A DNA stretch of 64,000 nucleotides from Mycolicibacterium iranicum (GTDB lineage Bacteria > Actinomycetota > Actinomycetes > Mycobacteriales > Mycobacteriaceae). The notes under the pieces are model-generated. The model saw only the letters and a program-made list of their open reading frames with translations. It had not been told where the DNA came from and did no database searches. Shown here one piece after another: positions 24,481 to 33,681 of this stretch. Position numbers and translations under genes: made by a program. Within the stretch, counting starts at the first letter, position 1. Each line of letters begins with the position of its first letter. Location: assembly GCF_014190915.1 (NCBI RefSeq), contig NZ_JACHVU010000006.1:124001-188000 (forward strand). The letters are read 5' to 3'.

Positions 24481-25521
24481 CTACGTGGCCGCGCGGTACG
24501 CGGTGATGATCGGCTCCAGCTCGTCGGGCGTGGCACCGTGCATGATCACCGCATCCGCGCCGTAGTCGAACTCCTTGCGAACGCGGTCGACGCACTGCTG
24601 TGCCGATCCGGTCGCCGAGGGTTCCAGCCACTCGTCGGGGATCAGCGTGGCGATGTGTTCGATCTGCTCCGCGGTGGCCTTGTGGTCGATGCCGCCGGGG
24701 ATGGACTGCACCACGGCATCGTCGCGGAACCGTTGCAGCACAGCATGATCCCAGCCATTGGTGTCGACGAGCAGGTCGCCGTAGCCCTGCAGATAGGTGG
24801 CCAGACGTGCCACCGTCTTCTTCAGCCGCAACTCCTCCGGGAGGTGGTCGCCGACCGTGGCGAAGCACGACCACACCCGCACCGACGCCGGGTCGCGGCC
24901 CGCCTGCTCAGCGGCGTCCTTCACGGTCTTGACCGCGCGCTGCAGCGTCTCCGGGGTGAAGTAGGTGTGCAGGATGACGTCGTCGAACTCGCGGCCACCC
25001 AGTGCCAGGGTCTGGGGTCCGAACGCGACGATGGCCAACCGGATGTCCTCGCGGAATTCGGGATCCAGGAACAGCACCTGGTACTTGCCGATGGGCCCGT
25101 CGTGATTGAAGATCAGCTCGCCCTGCCAGAGCTTGCGCATGACCTGGGCGAAATCCTCCATCTGGGCAGTGGTCACCGCGGGCACGCCGAAGGCGTTGTA
25201 CATCGCGGCGATTCCGCGGCCGAGCCCCAGGGTGAAACGTCCTCCGGACAGCCGGTGCATCGTGGTCGCCCACGACCCGGTGATCAAGGGATGACGGGTG
25301 TTGTGGTTCGTCGCCGCTGTCGCGATCCGCATCCGGGTCGTCACCGCAAGCGCCGCGCCGGTCAGCGACGACGCTTCCTTGACGTTCCACCGCTCGGAGA
25401 TGAAGCCCGTGCCGAACCCCAGCTCTTCGCCGCGGCGGGCCTCGTCCATCAGTGTGGCCGGTCCTTCGCCGCCGGCACCGGCCAGCAGGTAGTAGCCGAG
25501 CTCGTCCAATGTGCGTGTCAC
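24481..25521 (-). CDS. LLM-class F420-dependent oxidoreductase
   Basis: 346-residue luciferase-like family protein resembling the F420-dependent TIGR03857 group of mycobacteria (from memory). Typical parts: LGFGTGFISERWNVKEAS, the MRIATAATNHNTRHPL strand and GGRFTLGLGRGI. Reaction unknown. The GTG at 25519-25521 overlaps the stop of the SnoaL-like gene (GTGA) and has AAGGG 8 nt upstream; a TTG two codons earlier would sit too close to that site. It is the last gene of a leftward operon BVMO, hydrolase, SnoaL-like, LLM, and ends at repeat copy 1. Confidence 0.87.
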   Translation of the reverse strand: MTRTLDELGYYLLAGAGGEGPATLMDEARRGEELGFGTGFISERWNVKEASSLTGAALAVTTRMRIATAATNHNTRHPLITGSWATTMHRLSGGRFTLGLGRGIAAMYNAFGVPAVTTAQMEDFAQVMRKLWQGELIFNHDGPIGKYQVLFLDPEFREDIRLAIVAFGPQTLALGGREFDDVILHTYFTPETLQRAVKTVKDAAEQAGRDPASVRVWSCFATVGDHLPEELRLKKTVARLATYLQGYGDLLVDTNGWDHAVLQRFRDDAVVQSIPGGIDHKATAEQIEHIATLIPDEWLEPSATGSAQQCVDRVRKEFDYGADAVIMHGATPDELEPIITAYRAAT

Positions 25522-25892
25522 ATCCAAATCCCTTGCTTGTAGCCGCAGTTCCAGACTTCGGTGATCCTGCCATCGACCACGCGAAAGATCTCCATGCTCG
25601 CAATCGTCGTCTCGGTGCCGTCCTTGAGCCTCATCGGTGACTGGTACACGACCGTCACATGCTCCCCGTCGTCACCGGCGATCACCAGCGTCAGGTCGAA
25701 ACGGATGGTCTCGAACATGTCCCAGTGGTCGACCACGCGGGCGACGGCCTGCTCATGGGTGAGCGTCGTCGACTCCCCCACGTCGTGGCGGATGACGCTC
25801 TCGCCGAGAAGCTCGTCGGCGAGCGCGAAGTCGCGTCGGTTCCAGACGACGAGGTTGTACTGTTCCACCACGTCGCGGGCGGTTCGCGTCAC
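25518..25892 (-). CDS. SnoaL-like / NTF2-fold protein
   Basis: 124-residue protein of the SnoaL/NTF2-like superfamily: helices RDVVEQYNLVVWNRRDFALADELL, then HDVG, and a curved sheet VTVVYQSPMRLKDG / IASMEIFRVVDGRITEVWN. Members include small cyclases, isomerases (ketosteroid isomerase fold) and dehydratases. Here, next to a Baeyer-Villiger-type enzyme, an isomerase or hydratase role is possible but unproven. The GTG at 25890-25892 has a GGGAGGTG site; a longer open frame upstream has no support. It is coupled to the downstream LLM gene by a 4-bp overlap. Confidence 0.8.
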   Translation of the reverse strand: MTRTARDVVEQYNLVVWNRRDFALADELLGESVIRHDVGESTTLTHEQAVARVVDHWDMFETIRFDLTLVIAGDDGEHVTVVYQSPMRLKDGTETTIASMEIFRVVDGRITEVWNCGYKQGIWM

Positions 25893-25996
25893 GAGAGCAC
25901 CTCCCTGGCATCGATGTCGTCGATCGTGCCGACGGTACGGGAGTTCCAGGCACAGGGCCCGAGACCGCGCCCGGACGGGGTGGGCGTGCGACCGCC

Positions 25997-27121
25997 TCAT
26001 CCGCGAGGACGGTTCGGCTCCGGGGCGATCGACGCGAGCAGCCGTTCCGAGGCCCGTTGCACGCCCGGGGCGAACAGATGCCCGACATGGCTGCCGTGAT
26101 GCCAGTGCAGTTCACCTCCCCAGCGCCGGTGGAGCACCTCGGCGGGTTCGCGACCGGCCATCTGGTCGTGCGTGGCGCCCACGATCAGGCGCCGGGCAGG
26201 CGGCGCGGACGGCTCCACGGACTGATAGTCGACCGCCGACGTCATCTGGTCGACGGTGTCGGAACGCAGCAGCGCGATGACGTCGTCGACCGAGGGACCC
26301 CACCGGCCCAGATGGGCGGCGATCATGGCGCTCAGGCCGAAGATCGGCGTGTACACCGCGACCGCGTCGACCGGCTCGAGGTGTGAGACGAGCCCGGCCA
26401 CCGGGCTTCCCATCGAGACCCCGGCGACCGCGATCGCTGTGGACTGCGGCCGCAGCCACTGCACGACCGCCCGGACCTCAAACACGGCCCGCAGCAAGCC
26501 CGCGACGTTGCCCAGCGGGTCCATGGTGGGATATTCCGGCCAGGCGCCGCCCCGCACGCCACAGCCCGGTTGGACCGGCAGCGCCACGTTGACGCCCAGC
26601 TCCTCCTGGATCCTCCGGGCGCGGGAGAACAGCAGATCGATCGGCTGGCCCTGCCCGGCGCCGTGCACCCACACCAGCCACGGCCTGGGCTCGGCCTCGG
26701 TGCGGCACAGATGCACGACGGCGGTGGCCGGGCCGCCGAATCCCTCGGCGGTCAAGGCGTCCGGAAGGTGCGGATCGTGGTCGAAGGTCAGTTGCTCGTA
26801 GGTGCGCCGCCCGAATCGGCGCCGTCGCAGCGACGTCACCCGGACGGGGTCGGGCGGGACGTTCGCCCCCGCCACGCCGAGTGCGGCCAGCTCCGCCGCG
26901 GCCGCCGCGCACGAGGAGGCGGAGCGTTCCAGCGGCGGGGGCGGCGCCGTCACGGTCATGCCCGTCAGGGCCAGCTCATCGAGGAACACTTCGCCGAACT
27001 GCTGGAGTCCGTTCCGCGACAGTGGGTTCCAGTCGCCAGAGCCGGCGACCGCACCGTATGCCCTCGGGACCACGCCGGCGACGTCGCTCCCGATGCGCCA
27101 GACCCGTTCAGCGGTCTTCAC
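25997..27121 (-). CDS. Alpha/beta hydrolase coupled to the BVMO gene
   Basis: 374-residue alpha/beta hydrolase. Oxyanion segment WVHGAGQG, nucleophile elbow GVSMGSPV (GxSxG), and a late histidine in HHGSHVGHLF. An N-terminal region of about 130 residues precedes the core and may be a cap. GTG 27119-27121 overlaps the BVMO stop (GTGA), so the two are translated together; hydrolysis of an ester or lactone made by the monooxygenase is the natural inference. The downstream SnoaL-like gene follows after 104 bp. Confidence 0.83.
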   Translation of the reverse strand: MKTAERVWRIGSDVAGVVPRAYGAVAGSGDWNPLSRNGLQQFGEVFLDELALTGMTVTAPPPPLERSASSCAAAAAELAALGVAGANVPPDPVRVTSLRRRRFGRRTYEQLTFDHDPHLPDALTAEGFGGPATAVVHLCRTEAEPRPWLVWVHGAGQGQPIDLLFSRARRIQEELGVNVALPVQPGCGVRGGAWPEYPTMDPLGNVAGLLRAVFEVRAVVQWLRPQSTAIAVAGVSMGSPVAGLVSHLEPVDAVAVYTPIFGLSAMIAAHLGRWGPSVDDVIALLRSDTVDQMTSAVDYQSVEPSAPPARRLIVGATHDQMAGREPAEVLHRRWGGELHWHHGSHVGHLFAPGVQRASERLLASIAPEPNRPRG

Positions 27122-28746
27122 GTGATCACGAATCCGGTGTAGCCGGCCGCGGCGATCTCGTCGCAGCGCCTGCGGTATTCGGGAATGCCGGCCGTGTAGC
27201 CCATGTACATGCGTTTCTTTCCCGGCACGTTGCCGCCGTTGTACCAGGAGTTGCAGGACGGGTGGACCAGCACGGTCTGCGCGACCAGTGCCGTCGCCTG
27301 ATCGATCCACTGCTGCTGCGCGTCGGGCAGCGCCTCGATCGTCGACTGGCCGCGCTCACGCAGATGTGAGATGCACGCGCCGATCCATTCGACGTTCTGT
27401 TCCAGGGCAGCAACGAAATTCGACGCCGCGGAGGGACTCCCCGGCCCTTGGATCGTGAACAGGTTCGGAAAGCCCGCCACCGCCATCCCCAGGTAGCTCA
27501 GCGGACCCTCGTCGGTCCAGAAGTCCCGCAGCGACGCCCCGCCACGGCCCCGGATGTCGATGCGGCTCAGGGCCCCGGTCATCGCGTCGAAGCCGGTGGC
27601 GTACACGATCGCCTCGAGTTCGTGGACTCCGCGTGCCGTCTCGATCCCGTGCTGCCGCACCGACACGATCGGGTCGGCGCGCAGATCGACCAGCGTCACG
27701 TTGTCGCGGTTGAAGGTCTCGTAGTAGCCCTGGTCGATGATCGGCCGCTTGCACGCGAACGGATGGCTCGGCGTCAATGCCCGTGCCGTATCCGGGTCCT
27801 CGACGATCCGGGCGATGGCCTCGCCGTAGAGTTCGGCCGCCATCCGGTTGGCGTCGATATCGAAGAACAGGTCGCCCCAGTTGAGGGCGCCCATGATGCC
27901 GTCCTCGTCGACCGCGCGGGACCGTTCCTCCCGTGATGCCGACTTCAGCGGTGGCTTGACGAGCATCTCCAACAGGACCGAGAACGCGCTCAGCCGGGCC
28001 GCACCGACCGGGTGCTCGCGCTGCGCGGCCCGGATCTCGGGGTAGCGGGCTTTCAGCTCGTCGAGCTCGCCGGCTTCGAACGCCCGTACCTGCCAGGGCA
28101 GCGTGTAGGCCGGTGACCGCTGGAACACCGTGAGGTGCGCGGCGTCGCGCGCTACCACCGGGATGAGCTGCACACCGGTGGATCCCGTCCCGATCACGCC
28201 GACGCGGCGGCCGGTGAGGTCGCACCCGTCTTCGGGCCACCGGCTGGTGAACAGCGAGGTCCCGCCGAAGGTGTCCATGCCGGGGATCGTCGGCTCCAGC
28301 GGCACCGACAGTATCCCGGTGGCCGCCACGACGAACGGCGCGACGAACACCTCGCCGGCATCCGTTGTCACGGTCCATTCCGATGCGTCCTCGTCGAAGG
28401 CCATCGCGACGACGTTCGTGTTGAACGAGATGTCGCGGCGCAGGTCCAACCGGTCGGCGACGAAGTTGAGGTACGCCTCGATCTCGGGCTGGGCGGGCAT
28501 GGTCTCTGTCCACACCCACTCCTGCTGGATGTCGTCGGAGAAGCTGTAGGAGTATTCGATGCTCTCGATGTCGCACCGCGCACCCGGGTAGCGGTTGAAC
28601 AGCCACGTCCCTCCGACGTTGTGCGCCCTTTCCAGGACCCGGACCGTCAGCCCGCGTTCATGGAGGTGGTGCAGCGCATAGAGCCCGGAGAAGCCCGCAC
28701 CGACGACGATCGCGTCATAGCGCGTGGGGTCGCGTTCGATCGTCAC
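27118..28746 (-). CDS. Baeyer-Villiger-type flavin monooxygenase with altered fingerprint
   Basis: 542-residue class B flavoprotein monooxygenase. FAD loop GAGFSG at 16-21, NADPH loop GTGSTG at 186-191, and the linker between them corresponds to the BVMO fingerprint FxGxxxHxxxWP. Here it reads FGGTSLFTSRWP (160-171), with Phe166 in place of the conserved histidine. The C-terminal YATGFDAMTG and PNLFTIQGPGSP motifs are intact. Normal members insert oxygen into cyclic or linear ketones; the substitution may change coupling or reaction type. GTG 28746 follows GGAGGA. The gene is divergent from the Rieske oxygenase across a near-perfect shared operator. Confidence 0.88.
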   Translation of the reverse strand: MTIERDPTRYDAIVVGAGFSGLYALHHLHERGLTVRVLERAHNVGGTWLFNRYPGARCDIESIEYSYSFSDDIQQEWVWTETMPAQPEIEAYLNFVADRLDLRRDISFNTNVVAMAFDEDASEWTVTTDAGEVFVAPFVVAATGILSVPLEPTIPGMDTFGGTSLFTSRWPEDGCDLTGRRVGVIGTGSTGVQLIPVVARDAAHLTVFQRSPAYTLPWQVRAFEAGELDELKARYPEIRAAQREHPVGAARLSAFSVLLEMLVKPPLKSASREERSRAVDEDGIMGALNWGDLFFDIDANRMAAELYGEAIARIVEDPDTARALTPSHPFACKRPIIDQGYYETFNRDNVTLVDLRADPIVSVRQHGIETARGVHELEAIVYATGFDAMTGALSRIDIRGRGGASLRDFWTDEGPLSYLGMAVAGFPNLFTIQGPGSPSAASNFVAALEQNVEWIGACISHLRERGQSTIEALPDAQQQWIDQATALVAQTVLVHPSCNSWYNGGNVPGKKRMYMGYTAGIPEYRRRCDEIAAAGYTGFVIT

Positions 28747-28765
28747 TGTTCCTCCGGGCTCGCGA

Positions 28766-28784
28766 TACTGTCGCTGTTACAGTA
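28766..28784. promoter_or_regulatory. TACTGTAA-type operator
   Basis: TACTGTCG-CTG-TTACAGTA, 2 mismatches; the surrounding CGATACTGT...ACAGTATCG arms are perfect over 9 bp. It lies between BVMO and the Rieske oxygenase. TACAGT and TACTGT in the half-sites both fit TANNNT. Confidence 0.7.
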
Positions 28785-28826
28785 TCGACGTCCACAGATG
28801 TGCGTGGGCGGATCCGAGGAGACGTC

Positions 28827-29843
28827 ATGAAAGTTCCGTTCACCTGGAAGGTCACCGGCTGGTTCATGATCGGGTGGTCGGCCGAGTTCGAGATCGGCGA
28901 CGTGAAGGCGCTCAAGTACTTCGGGGAAGACCTGGCCGCCTACCGCGACGAGGCAGGCGAACTCCATGTTCTGGAAGCACACTGCCGCCACCTCGGCGCC
29001 CACATCGGCCACGGCGGCAAGGTCGTCGGCGACTGCGTCGAATGCCCCTTCCACGGATGGCGGTGGGGACCCGATGGTGCCAACGCCTACATCCCGTATC
29101 AGCCCGACCGCCCCAACCGAGGGCTCAGGCTGCGGTCGTACCCGGTCAAGGAGCAGTACGGGTGCATCTTTCTGTGGTACCAGCCCGCAGGTGAGGAACC
29201 GCAGTGGGAGCTGCCGGACATCTTCCACAAGTTCCCCCAGTTCGAGACCGACGCAGGCGCCTACTACCGGCCCTACCCCGAGTTCTCCAGCCGCGCCGAT
29301 GCCATCCCGGTGCATCCGCAGATCGTCGCCGAGAACGGCCCGGACAGTTCCCATTTCCGCTACGTGCACGGCGCGTCGGTGACGCCGGTCTGCCTGCACT
29401 GGGAGAACGCCGACGAGGAGTGGCGGTTCCTGACCGGCTGGCCCGACGCCCGCAGCGACGACCCGGAGGCGATGGCACTGCGCATCCACAGCCACTTCTC
29501 CGGACTGGGCTTTGCGATGAGTGCCTTCGAAGGCTCGTCGAACCACCGGCTGATCTTCGCGTGCACACCGGTCGACGACGAGGTGTCCGACATGTTCTAT
29601 TCGATCTGGTGGCCCAAGCTCCCCGGGGAGACCTCCGACGTGCCGCCACCCGAGGTCATCGAGAAGGTGGAACGGCAGTTCCTCAAGACGGTGTGGGAGG
29701 ACTGCGACATCTGGCGCCACCAGAAGTACATCGAGCATCCGGCGCTGGCCAAGGTGGACGCCAAGCCGTACATGGCGTTGCGCAAGTGGGCCCAGCAGTT
29801 CTACGAAGTTCCCCCCGCCGGGGAACCCGCCCCCGCTCGATGA
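28827..29843 (+). CDS. Rieske non-heme iron oxygenase, KshA-like
   Basis: 338-residue oxygenase component of the KshA-like Rieske family. The [2Fe-2S] ligands are C53, H55 (CRHLGAH) and C73, H76 (CPFHGW); the mononuclear iron site is in NGPDSSHFRYVHG with two histidines. KshA-type enzymes hydroxylate steroid nuclei; related ones act on terpenes and other polycyclics. No reductase (KshB-like) gene is in the window. ATG 28827 has a GAGGAG site; an in-frame start 27 nt earlier does not. Its stop overlaps the next gene (ATGA). Confidence 0.92.
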   Translation: MKVPFTWKVTGWFMIGWSAEFEIGDVKALKYFGEDLAAYRDEAGELHVLEAHCRHLGAHIGHGGKVVGDCVECPFHGWRWGPDGANAYIPYQPDRPNRGLRLRSYPVKEQYGCIFLWYQPAGEEPQWELPDIFHKFPQFETDAGAYYRPYPEFSSRADAIPVHPQIVAENGPDSSHFRYVHGASVTPVCLHWENADEEWRFLTGWPDARSDDPEAMALRIHSHFSGLGFAMSAFEGSSNHRLIFACTPVDDEVSDMFYSIWWPKLPGETSDVPPPEVIEKVERQFLKTVWEDCDIWRHQKYIEHPALAKVDAKPYMALRKWAQQFYEVPPAGEPAPAR

Positions 29844-30454
29844 GGGTCCCCCTCGCCGAACTGGTCGCCCCCGGGCATACCGCCGTGGTGACTCAGGAGT
29901 GCCAGGGCGCGGTCGTCGGGACCGACGCGGGTCTCGGGACGCTCGCCGCCGAGGCGCGCCGCGAGGCCCTGCCCAACATCGCCCGCCTGTTGCCCGTGGC
30001 GCGCGAGGCCGGCGTAGACGTCGTGCACTGCCTGGTGCAGCGCCGCCCCGACGGCCGCGGCGCCAACCACAACGCCAAGCTCTTCGCCCTGGGAGCGGCC
30101 GGTGTCGACATCACCCCGGGCAGCCCCGGCACCCGGCTGGTCCCCGAAATCGACCTCCAGCCAAGCGATCTGGTCCTGTACCGGTGGCACGGCCTCGGCC
30201 CGATGGGGGGCACCGACCTCGACGCGATCCTGCGTAACCTCGGCGTCACGACGATCGTCGCCGTGGGGGTCTCGGTCAATGTCGCGGTCACCAACCTGGT
30301 GATGGATGCGGTCAACGCGGGATACCGGGTGGTGCTGCCGCGCGACGCGGTGGCCGGAGTTCCGGCCGACTACGCCGGCGCCGTCGTCGACCACACGCTG
30401 TCGCTGCTTGCGACGGTGACGACCACCGACGATCTGCTCGCGGCCTGGAGGTGA
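29840..30454 (+). CDS. Isochorismatase-fold protein lacking the catalytic cysteine
   Basis: 204-residue isochorismatase/cysteine-hydrolase fold protein. Core strands are recognisable: TAVVTQECQGAVVG, DVVHCLVQRR and VVAVGVSVNVAV-type segments leading to NLVMDAVNAGYRVVLPRDAV. In active family members the last region reads GxxxxxCVxxT; here the Cys position is Ala (GVSVNVAVTN), and the N-terminal Asp position is Glu/Gln. So hydrolase activity by the usual Asp-Lys-Cys triad looks impossible. It is translationally coupled to the Rieske oxygenase (ATGA). Role unknown. Confidence 0.8.
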   Translation: MRVPLAELVAPGHTAVVTQECQGAVVGTDAGLGTLAAEARREALPNIARLLPVAREAGVDVVHCLVQRRPDGRGANHNAKLFALGAAGVDITPGSPGTRLVPEIDLQPSDLVLYRWHGLGPMGGTDLDAILRNLGVTTIVAVGVSVNVAVTNLVMDAVNAGYRVVLPRDAVAGVPADYAGAVVDHTLSLLATVTTTDDLLAAWR

Positions 30455-30508
30455 CGGTGGCGGCCATACAACTTTCGCCCAACTGTCCACCCATCGGGCT
30501 GGCCCGTC

Positions 30509-30514
30509 TAGAGT
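30509..30514 (+). promoter_or_regulatory. Leaderless -10 box of the acyl-CoA ligase gene
   Basis: TAGAGT fits TANNNT and ends 7 nt before the ATG at 30522; no ribosome-binding site is present. Confidence 0.5.
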
Positions 30515-30521
30515 CCATCGC

Positions 30522-32174
30522 ATGACCGAGTCGACTCAGTTCACCGTCCCGGCCGCCGCCGACGCCGTCGCAGCGGTGATCGGCGACCGCGAGTTCATCA
30601 TCCAGGGCGAGCGCCGCTACACCTACGCCCAGATCGTCGAGCGATCCACCCGGTTCGCAGCCTTCCTGCACGCCCAGGGGCTCGGCTGTCACACCGAGCG
30701 GGACGGTCTGCCCGGCCACGAAGTGGGGCAGGATCTGCTGGGCATTTACGCCCACAACGGTCCGGAGTACGTGGAGGGGATGCTGGGCGCGTGGCGGGCC
30801 CGCGTCGCGCCGTTCAATGTCAACTACCGATACGTCAAGAGCGAGCTGCACTATCTGCTCGCCGACTCGGGCGCTACCGCGCTGCTCTACCACGCCGCGT
30901 TCGCACCCCGCCTGGCCGAGGTGATGCCCGACCTGCCCGCGCTGAAGGTCCTGATCCAGATCGCCGACGCGTCCGGTAACGAATTGCTGCCCGGCGCAGT
31001 GGATTACGAGTCGATCGTGTCCGAAGGCCCGGCGCAGCCTCCGCCCGTCGAACCGTCCCCCGACGACCTCTACGTGCTCTACACGGGCGGCACCACAGGG
31101 ATGCCCAAGGGAGTGCTGTGGCGCCAGCACGACATCTTCGTCGCGTCGTTCGGCGGCCGCAGCCTCTACACCGGCGAGCTCGCCACCTCCTACGAGGACA
31201 TCGCCCAGCGGTGCCTCGAATCGCCGGGCACCAAGCTGATGGTGCTCCCGCCGCTCATGCACGGCGCCGCGCAATGGGCCGTGTTCACGGCGATGAACAC
31301 CGGTCAAACCGTGGTGTTCTCCCCCGTCACCGATCACCTCGACGTCGACGACGTCGTCGCCACGATCGAGCGGGAGAAGATCCTGGCCGTCACCGTCGTC
31401 GGGGACGCCATGGCCCGCCCCCTGGCCGATGCCTTCGAGCGCACCAGCGCCGATCTGACGTCGCTGGCCGTCGTGGCCAACGGCGGCGCACAGCTCACGC
31501 CCACCGCCAAACAGCGGCTCATCGACGCCAAGGAGAACCTGATGGTGGTCGACGGCGTCGGCTCGTCGGAGACCGGCGCCCAGATGACGCACATGTCGGC
31601 CCCGGGCTCGGTGTCCACGGGCAGGTTCACGGCCGGGCCCGACACCTTCGTGGCCGCAGAGGATCTCGGCGCGATCCTGGAACCCGGCCACGACGGCATG
31701 GGCTGGCTCGCCCAGCGCGGATACGTGCCGCTGGGCTACAAGGGCGACGCCGCCAAGACGGCCGCCACCTTCCCGGTGATCGACGGTGTTCGCTACTCGG
31801 TGCCCGGCGACCGGGCCCGCCACCTCGCCGACGGGGCGGTCGAACTGCTCGGGCGAGACTCGGTCACCATCAACTCCGGTGGCGAGAAGATCTTCGCCGA
31901 GGAAGTGGAATCGGCGATCGCGTCCCATCCGGCCGTGGCCGATGTGGTGGTCGCCGGCCGACCCAGCGACCGCTGGGGGCAAGAGGTGGTTGCCGTGGTC
32001 GCCTTGGCCGACGGGGCCTCCGCGACGGGCGAGGAGCTCATCGACCACGCGTCGGCGGTGATCGCCCGCTACAAGCTGCCCAAAGCGGTCGTGTTCCGGC
32101 CCGCCATCGAGCGCAGTCCGGCCGGCAAGGCCGACTACCGCTGGGCGCGCGAGCAGGCCGTCAGCGGCGCCTGA
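30522..32174 (+). CDS. Acyl-CoA ligase (FadD type)
   Basis: 550-residue adenylate-forming acyl-CoA synthetase: ATP plus carboxylic acid plus CoA to acyl-CoA. P-loop YTGGTTGMPKG at 187-197, GVGSSETGA motif, and C-terminal lysine in SPAGKADYRW. Between the first strands it has the insertion-like ERDGLPGHEVGQD (59-71), also present as ERDGLDNWECGQD in the ligase at 46872, marking the two as close paralogs. They resemble the FadD group that activates steroid-like and long side-chain acids. The start is leaderless (TAGAGT 7 nt upstream). Its 3' end overlaps the convergent aldehyde dehydrogenase gene by 14 bp. Confidence 0.92.
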   Translation: MTESTQFTVPAAADAVAAVIGDREFIIQGERRYTYAQIVERSTRFAAFLHAQGLGCHTERDGLPGHEVGQDLLGIYAHNGPEYVEGMLGAWRARVAPFNVNYRYVKSELHYLLADSGATALLYHAAFAPRLAEVMPDLPALKVLIQIADASGNELLPGAVDYESIVSEGPAQPPPVEPSPDDLYVLYTGGTTGMPKGVLWRQHDIFVASFGGRSLYTGELATSYEDIAQRCLESPGTKLMVLPPLMHGAAQWAVFTAMNTGQTVVFSPVTDHLDVDDVVATIEREKILAVTVVGDAMARPLADAFERTSADLTSLAVVANGGAQLTPTAKQRLIDAKENLMVVDGVGSSETGAQMTHMSAPGSVSTGRFTAGPDTFVAAEDLGAILEPGHDGMGWLAQRGYVPLGYKGDAAKTAATFPVIDGVRYSVPGDRARHLADGAVELLGRDSVTINSGGEKIFAEEVESAIASHPAVADVVVAGRPSDRWGQEVVAVVALADGASATGEELIDHASAVIARYKLPKAVVFRPAIERSPAGKADYRWAREQAVSGA

Positions 32175-33651
32175 GTCGCCGCCGCGTCCGCCGGCGGGCC
32201 AGACCCAGCGCGAGCGCCGTGGTCACCCGCATCGAGCGGGTGAAGGGGGGCGCCGCGCGACCGGTGATCGTGAACGGAAGGTCACTGCCGGCGACGGTGC
32301 GGTGATGGCTGAACGTGTCGAAGCCGGCCTTACCGTGATAGGCGCCCATGCCGCTGCGGCCCACGCCGCCGAACGGCGCCGCTGACGGGATCATCTGCGC
32401 CGCGAAGTCATTGCGAGCCACACCCCCGCTGCGTGTATGCCTGACGAACGACCGGAAGTCGGCGTCGTCGGGCCCGAACCAGTACGCCACCAGCGGGGCA
32501 GGGTGGGCATTGACGTAGTCGATCACGTCGGAGAACCGCTCGTAGGGTTCGACCGTGAGCACGGGACCGAAGGTCTCCTCGGATGCGATCCGCATGCGGT
32601 CGTCGACGTCCTGCACGACGGTGGGCGCGATCTTGCGGGTGCCGCGGTCGGGCAGCGTCTCCCCCGGCGGCACCATCGAGTACACGCGGGCACCTTTGTC
32701 GCGGGCGTCCTCGATGAGGCCGGCGACGCGGTCGAAGTTGGCGTGGTTGACCGACGAGCAGTAGTCCTCGTTGGTGTGGATCGACGGGAACATGGCGCGC
32801 CACGTCTGGAGCACGACGCGGACGAACTCGTCCGTGTGCTCCCTCGGCACGAAGACGTAGTCGGGGCACACGCACACCTGGCCGCCGTTGATCATGCGGC
32901 CCTGGGCGATTCGCGTCGCCGCGCGCGTGACCTCCGCGTCCGGACCGACGACCACCGGGTTCTTCCCGCCGAGTTCCAGTGTGACGGGCACGAGGTTCGG
33001 TGCGGCCGCCCGCGCGACCAGCGCACCCACCGACGGCGAGCCGGTGAAGAACAGGTGGTCGAGGGGCAGCGCCGCGAACGCGGCGGCGATCTCGGGGCCG
33101 CCCGTGACGACCGCGAGCTCCTCGGTCGCGAAATAGTCGGCCGACAGTCTGCGCATCGTCTCCGCCGTGCGCGGGGTGACCTCGGACATCTTGATCATCA
33201 CCCGGTTCCCGGCCGCGAACGCCGCGGCCGCGGGTAGCACCACGAGGTTGAGCGGGAAATTCCACGGACCGATGATGCCGACGACACCGAGAGGAGACGG
33301 CTCCACCTCGGCACGGAGTCCGAACACCCGGGCCGGACGCATCAGCCGCCGGGTCCGCATCCATTGCCCGACATGCGATCTGGTGTGCTCGATCACCGAG
33401 ATCATGCCCATGATCTCGGTGAACAACGACGCCGCCCGCGGCCGCGTCCCGAAGTCCCGGGCCATCGCGTCGACGAATTCGTCGGTGTTGTCGAGGACCA
33501 GCGCCAGCAGGCGGTCGATCCGGTTGCGCCGCAGTGCCGCATCGGGCGGGCCGTCGGCAAGGAATGCCGCGCGCTGACGCTCCAGGACGGCGGTCATCGG
33601 GTCTTGCCTGCGGGCATCGACACCGTCGAGCAGGGCTGGCATGGCGCCCAC
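32161..33651 (-). CDS. Aldehyde dehydrogenase (coniferyl-aldehyde-type)
   Basis: 496-residue NAD(P)-dependent aldehyde dehydrogenase. N131 in PWNFPLNL, general base E226 in ELGGKNP and nucleophile C260 in GGQVCVCPD are present. The C-terminal half ends with a basic LARRRTRRRLRRR tail after an alanine-leucine stretch, as in membrane-associated class 3-like enzymes. It would oxidise an aldehyde, for example a P450 product, to the acid for CoA activation. GTG 33651 has a GAGG site; an ATG three codons later is also possible. It is divergent from a P450 across the perfect operator at 33682-33700. Confidence 0.92.
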   Translation of the reverse strand: MGAMPALLDGVDARRQDPMTAVLERQRAAFLADGPPDAALRRNRIDRLLALVLDNTDEFVDAMARDFGTRPRAASLFTEIMGMISVIEHTRSHVGQWMRTRRLMRPARVFGLRAEVEPSPLGVVGIIGPWNFPLNLVVLPAAAAFAAGNRVMIKMSEVTPRTAETMRRLSADYFATEELAVVTGGPEIAAAFAALPLDHLFFTGSPSVGALVARAAAPNLVPVTLELGGKNPVVVGPDAEVTRAATRIAQGRMINGGQVCVCPDYVFVPREHTDEFVRVVLQTWRAMFPSIHTNEDYCSSVNHANFDRVAGLIEDARDKGARVYSMVPPGETLPDRGTRKIAPTVVQDVDDRMRIASEETFGPVLTVEPYERFSDVIDYVNAHPAPLVAYWFGPDDADFRSFVRHTRSGGVARNDFAAQMIPSAAPFGGVGRSGMGAYHGKAGFDTFSHHRTVAGSDLPFTITGRAAPPFTRSMRVTTALALGLARRRTRRRLRRR

Positions 33652-33681
33652 GGTAACACCTCAGGCTGCTGTACAGGACAA

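Noticed and set aside
28303..28312. ACAGTAT-like half-site inside the BVMO gene
   Set aside because: Single half-site within coding sequence, no second arm.
30464..30495. Possible operator copy upstream of the acyl-CoA ligase at 30522
   Set aside because: CATACAAC and AACTGTCC are present but not at the right spacing or symmetry.
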